A stretch of DNA of 15,407 nucleotides from an uncultured Rhodocyclaceae bacterium (GTDB lineage: Bacteria > Pseudomonadota > Gammaproteobacteria > Burkholderiales > Rhodocyclaceae). The stretch lies in assembly GCA_937892345.1 (NCBI GenBank), contig CALAGF010000123.1, positions 1 to 15,407 on the forward strand. Reading direction: 5' to 3'. This document shows positions 13,649 through 15,407 of the stretch, piece after piece. Made by a program: the position numbers and the translations under genes. Each line of letters opens with the position of its first letter. Within the stretch, counting starts at the first letter, position 1. The notes under the pieces were generated by a model, which worked only from the letters and a program-made list of their open reading frames with translations, made no database searches and was not told the DNA's origin.

Positions 13649-14461
13649 TTAGTTGACCTTGCGCTTCGGCGCGGTCTTGTAGTGCGTGGAATACAGCGTG
13701 GCGCCAACAAAGGTCAGGCCGCCGACCAGGTTGCCCAGCACCGTCGGGATTTCATTCCAGATCAAATAGTCCATGAAGGTGAAGTTGCCGCCCAGCATCA
13801 GGCCCGAGGGGAAAAGGTACATATTGACGATGCTGTGTTCAAAGCCCATGTAGAAAAATACCAGGATCGGCATCCACATGGCGATCACCTTGCCGGAAAC
13901 GCTGGTAGACATCATGGCGGCAACGACGCCGGTCGACACCATCCAGTTGCACATCACGGCGCGGATGAACAGGGTCAGCATGCCGGCGGCACCATTCGCT
14001 GCATAGCCGACGGTGCGGCCTTCACCAATGTGACCGATTTTCTGGCCGATGGCGTTGGGCGCATCATGGAAACCGTTGGTGAAAATGATGGCCATGAACA
14101 CGGCGACCGTCAGCGCGCCGGCAAAGTTGCCGGTAAACACCAGCGACCAGTTGCGCATCACGCCGCTCCAGGTGGCGCCGGGACGTTTGTCCATGACGGC
14201 CAGCGGGGCCAGTGTGAATACACCGGTCAACAAGTCGAAACCGAGCAAATACAGCATGCAGAAACCGACGGGAAAGAGCAGTGCGCCAATCAGCGGGTTG
14301 CCGGTGTTGACCGAAACGCTGACGGCAAAGGCGGCAGCCAGTGCCAGGATGGCGCCGGCCATGTAGGCGCGGACCAGCGTGTCGCGGGTGGACATCAGGA
14401 GTTTGGATTCGCCGGCGTCCACCATTTTGGTGACGAATTCAGCGGGGGCAAGGTAAGCCAT
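13649..14461 (-). CDS. nirC: FNT-family nitrite/formate channel, NirC-like
   Basis: A 270-residue inner-membrane protein of the formate/nitrite transporter family, a pentameric anion channel. Six membrane segments are visible. The family's gating threonine lies in DLLTGVF (T79) and the central-pore histidine in FEHSIVNMY (H209), matching T91 and H209 of FocA. Being between nirD and the kinase gene, it most likely imports nitrite for NirBD; formate is less likely. The ATG at 14461 has AAGGAA (14467-14472) 5 bases upstream. The frame stays open further upstream into nirD but that part is not membrane-like or family-like. The gene symbol rests on context. Confidence 0.9.
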   Translation of the reverse strand: MAYLAPAEFVTKMVDAGESKLLMSTRDTLVRAYMAGAILALAAAFAVSVSVNTGNPLIGALLFPVGFCMLYLLGFDLLTGVFTLAPLAVMDKRPGATWSGVMRNWSLVFTGNFAGALTVAVFMAIIFTNGFHDAPNAIGQKIGHIGEGRTVGYAANGAAGMLTLFIRAVMCNWMVSTGVVAAMMSTSVSGKVIAMWMPILVFFYMGFEHSIVNMYLFPSGLMLGGNFTFMDYLIWNEIPTVLGNLVGGLTFVGATLYSTHYKTAPKRKVN

Positions 14462-14490
14462 GGTGATTCCTTGTGAAAGTAAAAATGGGT

Positions 14491-14826
14491 TCAGGCAAGC
14501 AGGATGGAAATCGCAGCGTTCTCGCAGCGCACCGGGTAGCTGCGGACCGAGTGCTCCGGCATTTCCAGACAAGCGCCGGATTGCAGGTCGAAGTGATGTT
14601 TGTAGAGCGGCGAGGCCACTACCAGGGTGTTGCCGAGGTTGCCGACCAGGCCGCGAGACAGCACGCTGGCACCGGATTTCGGATCGATGTTGTCAATCGC
14701 GTAGCAGCTCGCTTCCCCCACCCGAAAGATGGCGATATGCTGGCCTTCGACCAGCGCGCAAACGCCGGTGCCGGGGAGAATGTCGTCGAGTTGGCAGACG
14801 GGCTGCCAGGTGGTCGAACTTGTCAT
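14491..14826 (-). CDS. nirD: Assimilatory nitrite reductase (NADH) small subunit NirD
   Basis: A 111-residue cytoplasmic protein with a Rieske-like fold, partner of NirB in reducing nitrite to ammonium with NADH. The core VCALVEGQHIAIFRV, then YAIDNIDP, SRGLVGNLG and ASPLYKHHFDLQSG, matches NirD. As in other NirD proteins the Rieske Cys/His cluster ligands are absent (DNIDP and YKHHFD at the two ligand loops), so it does not carry an iron-sulfur centre. The ATG at 14826 is preferred over an in-frame TTG at 14832; AAAGG lies about 9 bases before it. It is 19 bases after nirB and 29 bases before the channel gene. Confidence 0.93.
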   Translation of the reverse strand: MTSSTTWQPVCQLDDILPGTGVCALVEGQHIAIFRVGEASCYAIDNIDPKSGASVLSRGLVGNLGNTLVVASPLYKHHFDLQSGACLEMPEHSVRSYPVRCENAAISILLA

Positions 14827-14845
14827 GATCAAGGCCTTTCCGGGG

Positions 14846-15407
14846 TCAAAGCGTCAGGGGGTCGGCAGCGGCGAATTCGCGTTCGTCGGCTTGCGCCGGC
14901 CGGATCTGCCCGCGCTCCTTGACGAAGACAATCCGCTGATCGGCGCTGTCGCTGTTGATGAAGGTGCGGAAACGCTGGCGTACAGCCGGGTCGGTGACCG
15001 CGGTTTTCCACTCGCACTGATAGGTGTCGACGACATGCTGCATGTGCGCTTCGAGTTCGCTGCACAGGCCGAGACGGTCGTCGATCAGGACGGATTTCAG
15101 ATAATCCAGGCCGCCTTCCAGGCTCTCGCGCCAAGTGCTGGTCCGTTGCAGGCGGTCGGCAGTCCGCACGTAGAACATCAGGAAGCGGTCGATCAGCTGA
15201 ATCAGCGCCGGTTTTGTCAGGTCGCTGGCGATCAGTTCGGCGTGGCGCGGCTTCATCCCGCCGTTGCCGCAAACGTAAAGATTCCAGCCGCGCTCGGTGG
15301 CGATGATGCCAATATCCTTGCCTTGCGCCTCGGCGCATTCGCGGGTACAGCCGGAAACGCCGAACTTGATCTTGTGGGGCGCGCGCAGGCCCTTGTAGCG
15401 GTTTTCC
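14846..15407 (-). CDS. nirB: Assimilatory nitrite reductase (NADH) large subunit NirB, C-terminal part
   Basis: The 5' part of the gene is cut by the window edge; about 186 C-terminal residues are present and the frame is open to the last base. The segment begins within the siroheme/4Fe-4S domain: HKIKFGVSGCTRECAEAQG carries the Cys-x3-Cys pair that ligates the cluster and siroheme, followed by GWNLYVCGNGGMKPRHAELIA. The rest is the C-terminal helical tail of NirB, ending DPLTL. The complete protein would have N-terminal FAD/NADH domains. It is the first visible gene of the operon; its promoter is outside the window. Confidence 0.94.
   Translation of the reverse strand, partial: ENRYKGLRAPHKIKFGVSGCTRECAEAQGKDIGIIATERGWNLYVCGNGGMKPRHAELIASDLTKPALIQLIDRFLMFYVRTADRLQRTSTWRESLEGGLDYLKSVLIDDRLGLCSELEAHMQHVVDTYQCEWKTAVTDPAVRQRFRTFINSDSADQRIVFVKERGQIRPAQADEREFAAADPLTL

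Noticed and set aside
12737..14476. 579-codon plus-strand open frame opposite the kinase/phosphatase and FNT genes
   Set aside because: It runs antisense across two well-supported genes, has no recognisable motif, and reflects mirrored codon bias.
14462..14572. N-terminal extension of the FNT channel frame to 14572
   Set aside because: The extra residues overlap nirD, are not family-like, and the ATG at 14461 has a good ribosome site.

Overview
The window reads as the chromosome of a GC-rich betaproteobacterium, most likely of the Rhodocyclales (Dechloromonas/Azonexus-like). This is inferred from overall protein character, the pstSCAB-phoU-phoBR order, and nirBD followed by an FNT channel and a kinase/phosphatase fusion; no rRNA marker is present. 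There are no tRNAs, insertion sequences, CRISPR arrays or integrase genes, and no gene-free stretch over about 115 bases.

Region 1 (45-2512, minus strand) is an arsenic resistance operon, arsR-arsC-acr3-sigZ. Start and stop codons overlap (ATGA) at arsR/arsC and arsC/acr3. Its fourth gene is an ECF sigma factor of the SigZ type with a Cys-X-Cys tail. arsR appears to be leaderless: a TTGACG/TATTCT promoter puts +1 on the A of its ATG, and a palindrome covers the -10.

Region 2 (2547-10955, plus strand) is the phosphate-starvation locus. A small lipoprotein gene is preceded by an 11-bp-periodic array resembling Pho boxes. A clear Pho box then precedes pstS, followed by pstC, pstA, pstB, phoU, phoB and phoR, closely spaced or overlapping, and by a PhoD-like metallophosphatase with no export signal. 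The locus therefore carries high-affinity phosphate import, its signalling brake (PhoU), the PhoR/PhoB two-component system and a candidate phosphatase. Arsenate is a phosphate analogue that can enter through phosphate transporters, so the back-to-back placement of ars and pst, with the putative PhoB array touching the arsR -35, is biologically suggestive.

Region 3 (10999-11850, plus strand) is a single lipoprotein gene of unknown function, apparently less GC-rich than its neighbours.

Region 4 (11891-15407, minus strand) is an assimilatory nitrite operon, nirB (5' part outside the window)-nirD-FNT channel-PP2C/Ser-Thr kinase fusion. The last gene is a membrane-anchored protein with both a phosphatase and a kinase domain, an unusual regulator candidate for nitrite uptake or reduction. 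It converges on the region 3 lipoprotein gene.

The best candidates for under-described biology are the kinase/phosphatase fusion in the nir operon, the cysteine-tailed sigma factor in the ars operon, and the shared ars/Pho intergenic region with its tandem Pho-like repeats and small lipoprotein.
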